64,000 nucleotides of DNA from positions 1 to 64,000 of the forward strand of contig JANXOD010000002.1 in NCBI GenBank assembly GCA_025353765.1, given 5' to 3'. Position numbers and translations under genes: made by a program. Position 1 is the stretch's first letter. Each line of letters begins with the position of its first letter. The notes under the pieces are model-generated. The model had not been told where the DNA came from. It searched no databases and saw nothing but the letters and a program-made list of their open reading frames with translations. The DNA comes from Sphingobacteriales bacterium (GTDB lineage: Bacteria > Bacteroidota > Bacteroidia > Sphingobacteriales > Sphingobacteriaceae). This document shows positions 45,950 through 55,871 of the stretch, piece by piece.

Positions 45950-48900
45950 TCAATATCCCAAATTTGGACTTAACCACCTCTCCACATCTTCTATACTCAT
46001 CTTTTTACGGATAGCATAATCTTCAACCTGGTCTTTGCTCATCTTTCCTAAACCAAAATAACGTGAATCGGGGTGAGCAAAATAGAAACCGCTTACTGCT
46101 GCAGTTGGATACATGGCAAAATTTTCGGTTAATTTTAATCCTATATTTTGCTCTACATTCAATAAATTAAAAAGAGTTTCTTTTTCGGTATGATCCGGAC
46201 AAGCGGGATAACCGGGTGCCGGACGAATTCCTGCATATTTCTCTTTAATCAGTTCTTCACTGCTGAGATTTTCTTGAGGAGCATAAGCCCAATATTCTTT
46301 TCTTACCAGTTCATGCATCCTTTCCGCAAAAGCTTCGGCTAAACGATCTGCTAATGCTTTAACCATAATGCTGTTATAATCATCATGATCTTTTTCAAAT
46401 CGAGCCACCAATTCATCACAACCTATCCCGGTGGTAACCGCAAAGCCGCCAAAATAATCCTGAATTCCGGTTTCTTTTTGAGCTACAAAATCCGCCAAAG
46501 CATAATAAGGTTCACCTACTACTTTTTCTGCCTGTTGACGAAGGGTGTGTATGGTTACTTGTTGTGTATTTTTTAGTTGTAAGTTGTGAGTTGTGGGTTG
46601 TAAGCCTTCAATCTTCAACTTTGAACGTTCAACTTCTAATAAAATATCATCTCCAACTGCATTTGCCGGCCAGAAACCGATTACACCTTTAGCGGCTAGT
46701 AATTTTTCGTCTACAATTTTTTTAAGTAAGACTTGTGCTTCGTCAAATAACTTTTTAGCCTCAACACCTACATACTTATCTTCAAAAATCCGGGGATAAC
46801 TTCCTCTTAATTCCCAGGTATGGAAAAATGGTGTCCAATCAATATATGGTACCAATTCTTCTAAAGAGAAATCTTCAAATACTTTTGTACCTATAAAAGC
46901 AGGTTTGGATGGGAGAGCACCGTTTAAATTGATCTGGAATTTATTTTTACGGGCTTCTTCAATGGTTTTATAACGCTTGTCAGAACGTTTGTTCAAATGG
47001 GCTTCGCGGGCTTTGTCATATTCGTCCCGGATAGTAGCAATATATCCATCCCGGTTTTCGTCACTCATTAACGTACTGCAAACGGTTACACTTCTGGATG
47101 CATCCAAAATGTGAACAGCTGGCCCGGAATAGTTGGGTGCAATTTTAACAGCGGCATGAATACGTGAGGTTGTTGCTCCTCCAATAATTAAGGGAATTGT
47201 AAATTCCTGGCGCTCCATCTCCTTGGCAAAATGAACCATTTCATCGAGAGACGGCGTAATTAATCCGCTTAAACCGATAATATCTACATTATGTTTTTTA
47301 GCTTCCTCAATAATGCGTTGTGCCGGAACCATCACACCCAGATCAATAACCTCAAAATTATTACAGGCAAGTACTACGCCTACAATGTTTTTACCTATAT
47401 CATGAACATCACCTTTTACAGTTGCCAATAATATTTTTCCTGCATTTTTTCGCTGATTACTATCGGCATTATTACGCTTTTCTTCTTCAATAAATGGCAA
47501 TAAATAAGCCACGGCCTTTTTCATTACCCGTGCAGACTTAACAACTTGCGGCAAAAACATTTTCCCCTGGCCAAACAGATCGCCTACTATTCCCATTCCA
47601 TCCATCAACGGACCTTCGATTACTTCCAAGGGTTTTGCATATTGCTGACGGGCTTCTTCTACATCATCATCCAAATAATCGATAATGCCTTTTACAAGAG
47701 AATGCGATAAACGTTCTTCTACACTTCCTTTACGCCATTCTTCATCTTTAACTAAAACTTTTCCTTTAGTTTTGATGGTTTCAGCAAAATCTACAAGCCG
47801 TTCTGTAGCATCTGGCCGACGATTTAATAGAACATCTTCTACAAGTTCTAATAGGTCTTTTGGGATCTCTTCATACACTTCCAGCATTCCTGCGTTCACA
47901 ATGCCCATATCTAAACCAGCTTTTATAGCGTGGTAAAGAAAAGCGGAGTGCATGGCTTCGCGAACAGTGTTATTTCCCCGGAAGGAAAAAGAAATATTAC
48001 TAACTCCTCCACTAACCTTGGCTAAAGGCAAATTTTGCTTGATCCAGCAGGTTGCTTCAATAAAATCTACCGCATAATTATTATGTTCTTCTAATCCGGT
48101 GGCAACCGTTAAAATATTAGGATCGAAAATAATATCCTGTGGAGGGAAATTTACTTCATGAACCAAAATATCATAAGAACGTTTGCAGATCTTTTTCCGG
48201 CGTTCTAATGAATCGGCCTGACCGCTCTCATCAAAAGCCATAACTACTACCGCAGCGCCGTATTGTTTAATTTTATTGGCGTATTCTTTAAATTTTTCTT
48301 CGCCTTCTTTTAGAGAGATGGAATTCACAATTCCTTTACCTTGCAAGCATTTTAATCCGGCTTCAATAACGGTCCATTTAGATGAATCGATCATGATGGG
48401 AAGTTTGGAAATATCTGGTTCTGAAGCAATTAGGTTTAAAAACTTAATCATTGCCGCTTCAGAATCCAACATTCCTTCATCCATATTTACATCGATGATC
48501 TGGGCGCCACCTTCCACCTGCTGACGGGCTACAGATAAAGCTGCTTCAAAATCACCGCTTAAAATAAGTTTGGAAAATTTAGGGGATCCGGTAACGTTGG
48601 TTCGTTCTCCAATATTTGCAAAGTTTGCTGCCGGCGTTAATGTTACGGGTTCCAGTCCGCTTAACCTGAGAAAAGGCTCTATTATTGGAGCTATTCTGGG
48701 AGAATATTTTGCTGCCTTTTCGGCGATGCATTGGATATGATCCGGTGTAGTGCCGCAACAACCACCTACAATATTTACAAATCCGCTTTTTATAAAATCT
48801 TCAACTAAATGTGCCGTTTCATGCGGAACTTCATCATAAGCTCCAAACTCATTAGGCAAGCCGGCATTGGGATATGCAGAAATAAAACAAGTTGATTTGG

Positions 48901-49672
48901 CAGATAATTCCTCAATATGCGGCCGCATATCTTTGGCACCTAAAGCACAGTTCAAACCAATGCTTAACAGACTTGCATGATTTACAGAATTAAGAAAAGC
49001 TTCAACGGTTTGACCGGATAAAGTACGTCCACTGGCATCTGTAATTGTACCAGAAATCATAATGTCAAGTTTGCGACCAATTTCGGCTTCATATTTCTTG
49101 ATGGCGAAAATTGCAGCTTTTGCATTAAGCGTATCAAAAATAGTTTCCACTAATAAAAGGTCGGATCCTCCATCAACTAAGCCTCTAACCTGTTCATAAT
49201 AGGCTTCAACCAAATCATCAAAGGTGACTGCCCGATAACCAGGATCGTTTACATCAGGAGATAAAGATGCTGTTCGGTTTGTTGGTCCAACAGCTCCGGC
49301 AACAAAACGAGGTTTACCCGGGTTGTCGCGGGTGAATTCTTCTGCAACTTCTTTAGCTAAACGAGCTCCTTCAAAACTTAATTCATAAGCTAAGGATTCC
49401 ATTTGGTAATCTGCCAAAGAAATTTTTTGTGTACTAAAGGTATTGCTTTCAATAATATCGGCACCTGCTTTAAGATATTCAGCATGTATAGATTTAATAA
49501 CATCAGGCCGTGTAAGATTTAATAAATCATTATTTCCCTGCACATCACAGGGGTGATCTTTAAAGCGCTCTCCACGAAAATCTGCTTCCGTTAACTGATA
49601 GCGCTGGATCATTGTACCCATTGCCCCATCAATAACCAGAATGCGTTTTTTTAATTCTTCTCTAATATCCAT
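45950..49672 (-). CDS. metH: Cobalamin-dependent methionine synthase
   Basis: 1240 residues from the ATG at 49672 ([12 protein letters not shown]); the upstream ATG at 49690 lies in a repeat. Four modules in order: homocysteine binding (zinc Cys in GLNCALG and GGCCGTTP), pterin binding ([13 protein letters not shown]), B12 binding with [11 protein letters not shown] and its axial His, and the SAM-binding reactivation domain near the C-terminus ([24 protein letters not shown]). About 20 extra residues ([16 protein letters not shown]) lie at the start of the reactivation domain and are encoded by a repeat that looks intergenic. A SAM-I riboswitch precedes the gene. Confidence 0.96.
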   Translation of the reverse strand: MDIREELKKRILVIDGAMGTMIQRYQLTEADFRGERFKDHPCDVQGNNDLLNLTRPDVIKSIHAEYLKAGADIIESNTFSTQKISLADYQMESLAYELSFEGARLAKEVAEEFTRDNPGKPRFVAGAVGPTNRTASLSPDVNDPGYRAVTFDDLVEAYYEQVRGLVDGGSDLLLVETIFDTLNAKAAIFAIKKYEAEIGRKLDIMISGTITDASGRTLSGQTVEAFLNSVNHASLLSIGLNCALGAKDMRPHIEELSAKSTCFISAYPNAGLPNEFGAYDEVPHETAHLVEDFIKSGFVNIVGGCCGTTPDHIQCIAEKAAKYSPRIAPIIEPFLRLSGLEPVTLTPAANFANIGERTNVTGSPKFSKLILSGDFEAALSVARQQVEGGAQIIDVNMDEGMLDSEAAMIKFLNLIASEPDISKLPIMIDSSKWTVIEAGLKCLQGKGIVNSISLKEGEEKFKEYANKIKQYGAAVVVMAFDESGQADSLERRKKICKRSYDILVHEVNFPPQDIIFDPNILTVATGLEEHNNYAVDFIEATCWIKQNLPLAKVSGGVSNISFSFRGNNTVREAMHSAFLYHAIKAGLDMGIVNAGMLEVYEEIPKDLLELVEDVLLNRRPDATERLVDFAETIKTKGKVLVKDEEWRKGSVEERLSHSLVKGIIDYLDDDVEEARQQYAKPLEVIEGPLMDGMGIVGDLFGQGKMFLPQVVKSARVMKKAVAYLLPFIEEEKRNNADSNQRKNAGKILLATVKGDVHDIGKNIVGVVLACNNFEVIDLGVMVPAQRIIEEAKKHNVDIIGLSGLITPSLDEMVHFAKEMERQEFTIPLIIGGATTSRIHAAVKIAPNYSGPAVHILDASRSVTVCSTLMSDENRDGYIATIRDEYDKAREAHLNKRSDKRYKTIEEARKNKFQINLNGALPSKPAFIGTKVFEDFSLEELVPYIDWTPFFHTWELRGSYPRIFEDKYVGVEAKKLFDEAQVLLKKIVDEKLLAAKGVIGFWPANAVGDDILLEVERSKLKIEGLQPTTHNLQLKNTQQVTIHTLRQQAEKVVGEPYYALADFVAQKETGIQDYFGGFAVTTGIGCDELVARFEKDHDDYNSIMVKALADRLAEAFAERMHELVRKEYWAYAPQENLSSEELIKEKYAGIRPAPGYPACPDHTEKETLFNLLNVEQNIGLKLTENFAMYPTAAVSGFYFAHPDSRYFGLGKMSKDQVEDYAIRKKMSIEDVERWLSPNLGY
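46569..46638. repeat. Intergenic-type short-period repeat lying in frame inside metH
   Basis: gttgtaagttgtgagttgtg, then ggttgtaagcc and a second block cttcaactttgaacgttcaa. Repeats like these are usually found between genes. Here they are translated as [18 protein letters not shown] within metH with no frameshift or stop. Confidence 0.65.
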
Positions 49673-49708
49673 AGTAGTATTAAGTCGCAAGTATCAAGTC
49701 GCAAGTAA
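49673..49708 (-). repeat. Start-proximal TAGTATTAAGTCGCAAGTATC repeat before metH
   Basis: tagtattaagtcgcaagtat followed by caagtcgcaagt is directly before the metH ATG. It has an interlocked GTCGCAAGTATCAA period and resembles the repeats before der and PH-SHOCT. Confidence 0.55.
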
Positions 49709-49766
49709 AAATTTTCAATGACTTAGTAAAGTCTTTATACCTGATACTAAAAATGGCTTATCTTCG

Positions 49767-49791
49767 AAAAGTCGGTATTCGATTGACTTTT
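49767..49791 (-). promoter_or_regulatory. Putative expression-platform hairpin of the metH leader
   Basis: AAAAGTC and GACTTTT pair (7 bp, 11-nt loop) immediately 3' of the SAM-I aptamer in the metH leader. It is a weak stem; whether it acts as terminator or sequesters downstream sequence is inference. A second AGATAAG just beyond it could compete for the P1 strand. Confidence 0.45.
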
Positions 49792-49792
49792 A

Positions 49793-49890
49793 CTTATCTG
49801 TTCCGCCTTTTGGCGAATAGAATGTAGCACCTTGTAAGCACAGGTTGCTAAGACTTCGCAGGGTCTAATCCCTCCGTCTTTCTGAATAAG
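49793..49890 (-). promoter_or_regulatory. SAM-I (S-box) riboswitch upstream of metH
   Basis: Read on the minus strand, the leader has every conserved block of the SAM-I aptamer in order: CTTATTCAGA (P1 and P2 start), GGAGGGATTAGACCC (P2/J), GAAGTCTTAGCAACC, a variable P3, GGTGCTACATTC, a small hairpin and GGAACAGATAAG closing P1. It is about 120 nt before the metH ATG. SAM-I aptamers bind S-adenosylmethionine and shut off methionine synthesis genes, which fits metH and downstream metF. Confidence 0.93.
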
Positions 49891-50006
49891 CAATGCAAAA
49901 ATGCGAGATAATTTAATAGAATGCAAATAATTAAGGATACTTTCAAAATTTTCTTTTGTTGGTACCCCTTAATATCAAAGTTTGTAGAATAATATTTGGA
50001 AGAATG

Positions 50007-50723
50007 TTATTTTCTGCCTCCCATTAAGCGTAATAACATTAAGAAAAGATTGATAAAATCAAGATATAAAGTTAAAGCGCCCATGATTACCATTTTTTTG
50101 GCAGGAGCATCTCCATATTCAATGCCTTCGCCAATGCGTTTTAAGCGCTGAACGTCATAAGCTGTTAATCCTACGAATACGGCAACTCCAATAAAACTGA
50201 TAATATAGTCTAATTGGCTACTGTTTAAGAACCAGTTTACTACGCTGGCAATTACAATACCTATCAAAAACATGATTAAGATTGAACCAAATTTTGTTAG
50301 ATCCTGGTTGGTGGTATAACCTGCGATGGCCATTACTGCAAACAATATAGATGCGGAAATAAAGCAACCTAATACAGACGATGAGGTGTAAATTAATAAT
50401 ATAAAGCTTAAGCTGATACCTGTAATTGCTGCATAAAGGACAAATAGCAGTGCAAGAACAGGGAAAGACAAGCGGTTCATGCCAAATGACATAATGAGTA
50501 CGAATGCCAATGGCGAAAACATAGTTACTGTTCCCAATAGGGTTCTGCTGCCTGTTTCAGTATTTATCAATAATCTTAATAAGGTATCATCGGTTGAAAA
50601 TAAATATGCAAACCCAGCTGATAAACCAAGGGCTACAAACATCCACAGGAATACATTGGGTAAAAAGTTTCTGGAAGTTATGCCGGAAGTTTCATTGATT
50701 TGATAGATTTGTTGATTTGACAT
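50007..50723 (-). CDS. Bax inhibitor-1/YccA family membrane protein
   Basis: 238 residues with seven predicted helices. Family marks: NVFLWMFVALGLSAGFAYLF, AITGISLSF, VGLTAYDVQRLK and the C-terminal ALTLYLDFINLFLMLLRLMG. These proteins are Ca2+-leak-like channels or protease regulators (YccA modulates FtsH). Closely follows the gene upstream on the same strand (19 bp). Confidence 0.93.
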   Translation of the reverse strand: MSNQQIYQINETSGITSRNFLPNVFLWMFVALGLSAGFAYLFSTDDTLLRLLINTETGSRTLLGTVTMFSPLAFVLIMSFGMNRLSFPVLALLFVLYAAITGISLSFILLIYTSSSVLGCFISASILFAVMAIAGYTTNQDLTKFGSILIMFLIGIVIASVVNWFLNSSQLDYIISFIGVAVFVGLTAYDVQRLKRIGEGIEYGDAPAKKMVIMGALTLYLDFINLFLMLLRLMGGRK

Positions 50724-50742
50724 CTTAAATATTTTTAATGTG

Positions 50743-51309
50743 TTAAGTTAATCGCTTTGTTAATTGTTCTTCTACTTTTCTGAATACCTGGATAGGCTTT
50801 AGATTTCGCCATGCAATATCATCTAAAACACCACCAAAATTAATAAAATAATCAATGTTATTTCGCTTAAACTCGTTAATAACATGTTCCCGAAAGTTTA
50901 CACCTGCTATCCATCCATCTTCTATATCCTGAAACCATTCCTCATAGTAACAATCATCAGAAGAGTGAAAATTAAGAACATTTTCTCCAATCAGAATAAA
51001 CTTATTAATTCCTTCATCTATCATAAGTTCTAAAATTTCACGCTTTAACAGCATGATATCATTATGCAGGGCATCATTCCATTCGCCCATAAATTCTATA
51101 ATTGAATAGCCGTGTTCATAATCTACAAACAGCACTTTCATATATAAAGTTTGCGAACCAAAGAAATCCCATTGCGGATGAATAAGGTAATTGTATATCT
51201 GCTTATCGAACTCAAATTCGCTATACTGAGTTTCAAAAAAAGGGGAACGATTATCTTCTGAAGCGATATAATCATCACGCCAACGGTAATATGGCTCTAT
51301 TTCGTGCAT
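50743..51309 (-). CDS. Conserved hypothetical protein, 188 residues
   Basis: Soluble, acidic and aromatic-rich (YYRWRDDYIA, QYSEFEFDKQIYNYLIHPQWDFFGS, KFILIGENVLNFHSSDDCYYEEWFQD). I recall related proteins only in Bacteroidota, with no known function. It sits between murQ and the Bax-inhibitor gene with 12- and 19-bp gaps, so it is part of a three-gene unit led by murQ. Confidence 0.75.
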   Translation of the reverse strand: MHEIEPYYRWRDDYIASEDNRSPFFETQYSEFEFDKQIYNYLIHPQWDFFGSQTLYMKVLFVDYEHGYSIIEFMGEWNDALHNDIMLLKREILELMIDEGINKFILIGENVLNFHSSDDCYYEEWFQDIEDGWIAGVNFREHVINEFKRNNIDYFINFGGVLDDIAWRNLKPIQVFRKVEEQLTKRLT

Positions 51310-51321
51310 AAGTTCCCTTCC

Positions 51322-52137
51322 TTAATGGTTCAATTTCTGATAATTTTCAATGGCTTTTCTAACATTACCATATTGATCCAATAATTTCCGGGCAGTTTCG
51401 GGATTTACATCTATTGATTGCATGACCATGTTTACAGCACGGTCTATCAATTTGTAATTAGATAATTGCATATCAATCATTTTATTTCCTTTAACCCGGC
51501 CAAGGCTTATCATAACAGTTGTACTAATCATATTGAGGACAAGCTTTTGAGCTGTTCCGGATTTCATGCGGGTAGATCCTGTTACAAACTCCGGTCCTAC
51601 AATTACTTCAACAGGGTATTTTGCTTCTTTTGCTATCGGACTGTTTTCATTACAAACTATGCAAGCTGTTCCTAAACCCATTTCATTCGCCTTACGTAAG
51701 CCCCCAATAACATAAGGTGTAGTGCCCGATGCTGCTATGCCTACCAATACATCTTTCTTATTAATATTGTATTTTACAAGATCTTTCCAGGCTTGTTCCA
51801 TATCATCCTCAGCAAATTCAACTGCTTTTCTAATTGCCGTATCCCCGCCTGCAATAATGCCTACAACCAAGTTAAAAGGAACACCGTATGTTGGCGGGCA
51901 TTCTGATGCATCTAAAATACCCAAGCGGCCGCTTGTCCCAGCTCCAATATAAAATAACCTTCCACCGGCTTTCAAATTCCTCACAATAACATGCACCAAT
52001 TTTTCAATTTGTGGTATAGCCTTTTCAACTGCACCAGGCACTGTTTTATCTTCCTTGTTAATGCCATTGAGCACTTCTGCTACAGACATTTTTTCAAGGT
52101 TGTTATAATGAGAATCCTGTTCGGTTGTTCTTTTCAT
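51322..52137 (-). CDS. murQ: N-acetylmuramic acid 6-phosphate etherase
   Basis: 271 residues. It cleaves the lactyl ether of MurNAc-6-P to give GlcNAc-6-P during peptidoglycan recycling. SIS-domain marks: FYIGAGTSGRLGILDASECPPTYG, VGIAASGTTPYVIGGL and EFVTGSTRMKSGTAQKL; the catalytic Glu is in AEDDMEQ. Slightly shorter than the E. coli enzyme but complete, lacking the UBA-like tail. Starts 321 bp from the divergent S41 protease. Confidence 0.95.
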   Translation of the reverse strand: MKRTTEQDSHYNNLEKMSVAEVLNGINKEDKTVPGAVEKAIPQIEKLVHVIVRNLKAGGRLFYIGAGTSGRLGILDASECPPTYGVPFNLVVGIIAGGDTAIRKAVEFAEDDMEQAWKDLVKYNINKKDVLVGIAASGTTPYVIGGLRKANEMGLGTACIVCNENSPIAKEAKYPVEVIVGPEFVTGSTRMKSGTAQKLVLNMISTTVMISLGRVKGNKMIDMQLSNYKLIDRAVNMVMQSIDVNPETARKLLDQYGNVRKAIENYQKLNH

Positions 52138-52458
52138 TTTCAGGAATTATTGGTGCAAAAATCGGATAATTATACGGGATTTTAAATAAAATAACACCTG
52201 CACTTCCATGATGCCTGATTTATTAACTGAAGTTTGATTTTAAAGAATGAGGCTGGTACCTTATAATAATTTTTTGCATAAATGGGGTTTTGCGTTAGGG
52301 TTGTAGTGGAAATCCTTTTTTCTTTTGGAGCAAAAAGATTGTAACGAAAACCTGCCCGAACGCCCGAATTATTATCTTAAAATCATTTATTAATGGAATT
52401 CAGGTTATTAGCATGTGAATTAAGCCTAAGTTCTTACTTTTGAATTTTAATACCACTA
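52138..52458. other. Intergenic region with a palindromic element
   Basis: The 321-bp gap between divergent murQ and the S41 protease holds a hairpin element (52311-52340, AATCC-TTTTT and AAAAA-GATT arms) embedded in gggttgtagtggaaatcc and attgtaacgaaaacc. I recall similar intergenic stretches from other Sphingobacteriales, so it may be a dispersed element. A TACTTTTG -7 box (52435-52442) is 16 bp before the protease ATG. No ORF seen. Confidence 0.5.
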
Positions 52459-54069
52459 ATGAAACCCACAACGAGTAAGAATATTTGGATAGCTGCAGGA
52501 TATGCGGGTGTATTGATTTTGGGTATGCTGATCGGGCCGAAATTTGCCCGTGAGAATGTTAGCTCAAAAAGTGGCTCATTTTTGTCATTTAGCATGGATG
52601 GCAGATATGAAAAAGTGGATAAAGTTATACAGATCATTAATGACCATTATGTGGATTCGGTGAAAACAGATACCATAGAAGAGCTGGCAATTGAAGAGGT
52701 TTTAAAGCATCTTGATCCTCATTCTAAGTATTTAAAGCCAACAGAAGCATCTTTGTTATCTGAAGATCTGGAAGGAAATTTTGATGGTATTGGGATTGAA
52801 TATTTTCTTTTGAATGATACGTTATTGGTTACTGCTGTTACTCCCAATGGTCCGGCCTATAAAGCCGGATTATTGCATGGCGATAAAATAATCAAGATAA
52901 ATAATTCATCGTCAGCGGGTGCAAAACTTGCCAATAAACAAGTAGTAGAAGCTATACGTGGCAAAAAGGGCACAACTGTAGATTTGCTTATAAAGCGTGA
53001 TGACCAGTTAAAAAACGTAAAGGTTATACGAGATCAAATTAATATCAGCAGTATTGACGCTGCGTATCTTTTAAATAACGAAGCAGGATATATTAAGATC
53101 AGCAAGTTTGGGGCTAATACGGATCGGGATTTTGCAGAATCGTTAAAAAAATTAAAACAAGCCGGGATGAAAAACCTGGTTTTAGACCTTAGAGAAAACG
53201 GTGGCGGATATTTAAATTCTGCAACAGCTTTGGCAGATGAGTTTTTGGGTTATAAGCAATTAATTGTATATACCGAAGGCTTGCATGAGCCTCGAACTAA
53301 TTATTACGCCACCGAAGAAGGGGGTTTTGAGAATGGGAAACTAGTGGTATTGATCGATGAAAATAGTGCTTCTGCAAGTGAAATTGTTGCCGGAGCCGTA
53401 CAGGATTTGGATAGAGGAACTATTATTGGTCGCCGGTCATTTGGTAAGGGTTTAGTACAGGAACCATTTAGTTTTGGTGATGGTTCTGTTTTAAATTTAA
53501 CTATTTCACGCTATTATACCCCTTCGGGCAGGTCTATTCAAAAATCTTATAAAAATGGGATTGATGCTTATTATGATGAAGTAGGCAGCAGGTATAAAAA
53601 TGGAGAGTTATCATCAGATGGAAGAAGCCTAAATGATACACTCTATAACAAGCAAAAAACATACACTACAAAATCTGGTAAAGTGCTTTATGGAGGAGGA
53701 GGGATTATGCCGGATATCTATATTCCCATTGATACCAGCGGATATACTACGTATTACCGCAATATAAATCGGACTGAGATTTTAAATGATTTCCTGTTTA
53801 ATTACCTGGTTAAAAGAATACACTTTTCTGATTTAAACAATTTGATCAAGAATTTTAAATTATCAGATGAGGATTTTAGAATCTTTGTAAAAATAGCTTC
53901 CGCAAAAGGAATAAAACCATCAGCCTTGCAGTTAGAGTTATCCAGAAAAGAAATTCAAAAAGATCTAAAAGCCGTATTAGCACGTTATAGTTTCGGCGAT
54001 GAAGGATTTTATCGAGTGCTTAATGCAGAAGACCGGGCTATAACCCGGTCTTTGGAAGTATTTAAATAA
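52459..54069 (+). CDS. S41-family C-terminal processing peptidase
   Basis: 536 residues. An N-terminal signal anchor (about 10-28) places it in the periplasm. A PDZ domain (about 108-190, GIGIEYFLLND) precedes the peptidase core. The Ser-Lys dyad is Ser305 in ENSASASE and Lys330 in RSFGKG, spaced 25 apart as in Tsp, with Asp316 between. It degrades or trims periplasmic proteins from the C-terminus, possibly affecting peptidoglycan hydrolases or lipoproteins. Single gene. Confidence 0.93.
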   Translation: MKPTTSKNIWIAAGYAGVLILGMLIGPKFARENVSSKSGSFLSFSMDGRYEKVDKVIQIINDHYVDSVKTDTIEELAIEEVLKHLDPHSKYLKPTEASLLSEDLEGNFDGIGIEYFLLNDTLLVTAVTPNGPAYKAGLLHGDKIIKINNSSSAGAKLANKQVVEAIRGKKGTTVDLLIKRDDQLKNVKVIRDQINISSIDAAYLLNNEAGYIKISKFGANTDRDFAESLKKLKQAGMKNLVLDLRENGGGYLNSATALADEFLGYKQLIVYTEGLHEPRTNYYATEEGGFENGKLVVLIDENSASASEIVAGAVQDLDRGTIIGRRSFGKGLVQEPFSFGDGSVLNLTISRYYTPSGRSIQKSYKNGIDAYYDEVGSRYKNGELSSDGRSLNDTLYNKQKTYTTKSGKVLYGGGGIMPDIYIPIDTSGYTTYYRNINRTEILNDFLFNYLVKRIHFSDLNNLIKNFKLSDEDFRIFVKIASAKGIKPSALQLELSRKEIQKDLKAVLARYSFGDEGFYRVLNAEDRAITRSLEVFK

Positions 54070-54082
54070 GTTAAAAAACTAA

Positions 54083-54301
54083 TTACTTTTTAGAAGTATC
54101 TGCTTTAACAGTATCTTTTTTTGCTTTAAGCGTATCATGGCTTAAGGTGTCAGATTTCAGTGCATCCTGTAATAAAGAATCAGCGGAAGCTGCGGCTTTA
54201 ATGGAATCTTGTTTTTCTTTGGCTGCTTTGTCAGCATTACTATTACACGCACCTAAAATTAGGGTAGCTGTTAAAATGGATAGTAAAAGAGTTCTTTTCA
54301 T
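54083..54301 (-). CDS. Small lipoprotein, unknown function
   Basis: 72 residues. Signal peptide with lipobox LGAC (Cys 19), then a Lys/Asp/Ser-rich low-complexity tail (DTLSHDTLKAKKDTVKADTSKK). The mature part is short and disordered. It lies 31 bp downstream of der on the same strand and converges on the S41 protease gene. Function unknown. Confidence 0.75.
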   Translation of the reverse strand: MKRTLLLSILTATLILGACNSNADKAAKEKQDSIKAAASADSLLQDALKSDTLSHDTLKAKKDTVKADTSKK

Positions 54302-54332
54302 ATTGTTTTAAGTTTAAATACAAGTTTACAAA

Positions 54333-55634
54333 TTATTTTTGTCGGAAGTAGATTTGTATTGGTACACCGGTAAAATCAAAGTGTTCTCTTAGTTTGTTTT
54401 CAACGAAGCGCTTGTAAGGTTCCTTTACATACTGAGGTAAATTACAGAAGAAAGCAAACATCGGCGATGAAGCATTGATCTGGGTAATATATTTAATCTT
54501 CACATACTTACCTTTTACAGCTGGTGGTGGAAAATTTTCTATAATGGGTAGCATCACATCATTTAGTTTTGATGTAGGTATTTTCTTGAGTTTATTTTCA
54601 TACACTTTTGATGCTGCTTCCAGAGCTTTAAAGATGCGTTGTTTTTCTGTTACGGATGTAAAGACAATGGGAACATCATTAAAGGGAGCTAATTTTTCAT
54701 AAATTAATTCTTCAAAAACTTTAGTCGTTTTGGTATTCTTCTCAATTAAATCCCACTTATTAACTAAAATAACCACCCCTTTTTTGTTCTTCTCAGCTAA
54801 ATGAAAAATATTAATATCCTGAGATTCTATCCCATCTACTGCATCAATCATTAAGATGACCACATCTGCTTCTTCCAAAGCTTTAATGGTACGCATCACA
54901 GAATAAAATTCTATATTCTCTTTAACTTTTGTCTTTTTACGTAGCCCGGCGGTATCGATCAGCATAAACTCATGCCCGAACTGATTGTAATGGATATGAA
55001 TAGAATCGCGTGTAGTACCAGCAATCGGAGTTACAATATTACGTTCTTTACCTATCAGTGCATTAATTAAGGATGATTTACCCACATTCGGACGGCCAAC
55101 AATGGCATATTTAGGCAATTGATTTTCGTCTTCGGGTTCTTCTTCAAAGTGTTTGATCACTTCATCCAGTAATTCTCCGGTACCAGAGCCAGACATAGAT
55201 GAAAGCGGATAAATCTCACCTAAACCTAAACTGTAAAATATACTGGCATCGGTTAACCGCTGATTGTTATCTACTTTATTAACCACCACAAAAACTGGTT
55301 TCTGGCTTCTGCGAAGTAATTTGGCAATATCATCATCCAGATCTGTTATTCCAGTTACTACATCCACCATAAAAAGAATGACGGTTGCTTCTTCAATGGC
55401 GATAACCACCTGCTCCCGTATGGCTGCTTCAAACACATCTTCAGAGTGCGCAACATAGCCACCGGTATCAATTACTGTAAAGTTCTTACCAACCCATTCT
55501 GCTATGCCGTAATGCCTGTCGCGAGTAACACCACTATAATCATCTACTATGGCTTTGCGTGTTTCGGTTAATCTGTTATATAAAGTTGATTTTCCTACAT
55601 TCGGGCGGCCAACTATTGCTACTATATTGCTCAT
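54333..55634 (-). CDS. der: Ribosome biogenesis GTPase Der (EngA)
   Basis: 433 residues. Two tandem G domains: G1 [14 protein letters not shown] with DTGGY and NKVD, then [14 protein letters not shown] with DTAGLRKK and NKWD. A C-terminal KH-like domain follows (from about 350, [25 protein letters not shown]). Der assists 50S assembly. A TTAGTATTTAGTATCAAGTAT repeat stands directly before the ATG. The era gene lies upstream on the same strand. Confidence 0.97.
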   Translation of the reverse strand: MSNIVAIVGRPNVGKSTLYNRLTETRKAIVDDYSGVTRDRHYGIAEWVGKNFTVIDTGGYVAHSEDVFEAAIREQVVIAIEEATVILFMVDVVTGITDLDDDIAKLLRRSQKPVFVVVNKVDNNQRLTDASIFYSLGLGEIYPLSSMSGSGTGELLDEVIKHFEEEPEDENQLPKYAIVGRPNVGKSSLINALIGKERNIVTPIAGTTRDSIHIHYNQFGHEFMLIDTAGLRKKTKVKENIEFYSVMRTIKALEEADVVILMIDAVDGIESQDINIFHLAEKNKKGVVILVNKWDLIEKNTKTTKVFEELIYEKLAPFNDVPIVFTSVTEKQRIFKALEAASKVYENKLKKIPTSKLNDVMLPIIENFPPPAVKGKYVKIKYITQINASSPMFAFFCNLPQYVKEPYKRFVENKLREHFDFTGVPIQIYFRQK

Positions 55635-55638
55635 TTTT

Positions 55639-55660
55639 TAGTATTTAGTATCAAGTATTC
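55639..55660 (-). repeat. Start-proximal TTAGTATTTAGTATCAAGTA repeat before der
   Basis: tagtatttagtatcaagtat lies 4 bp from the der start codon. A second, related block (gatactaaatactatgtact with cttaatacttctc) sits at 55840-55867, next to the era stop, in the opposite orientation. The der-era gap of 237 bp holds little else. Confidence 0.55.
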
Positions 55661-55871
55661 TTTAAGGAGACTATCAACTTCAGTACAATTAATACTTTTT
55701 TGTTTAATTATTGTATAAGGATATGCTTTCTCTAGGAGAATATTATTCATTGCATATCAGATATTTTATCATTTAATTCTTTTTATCAGTTTATTCCTTT
55801 TATTATATACCTGATACTTCTCTAATGGGCATTTTTTTGATACTAAATACTATGTACTTAATACTTCTCTT

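Noticed and set aside
49673-50006. Cobalamin riboswitch for metH
   Set aside because: No B12 box is visible; the leader instead matches SAM-I block by block.
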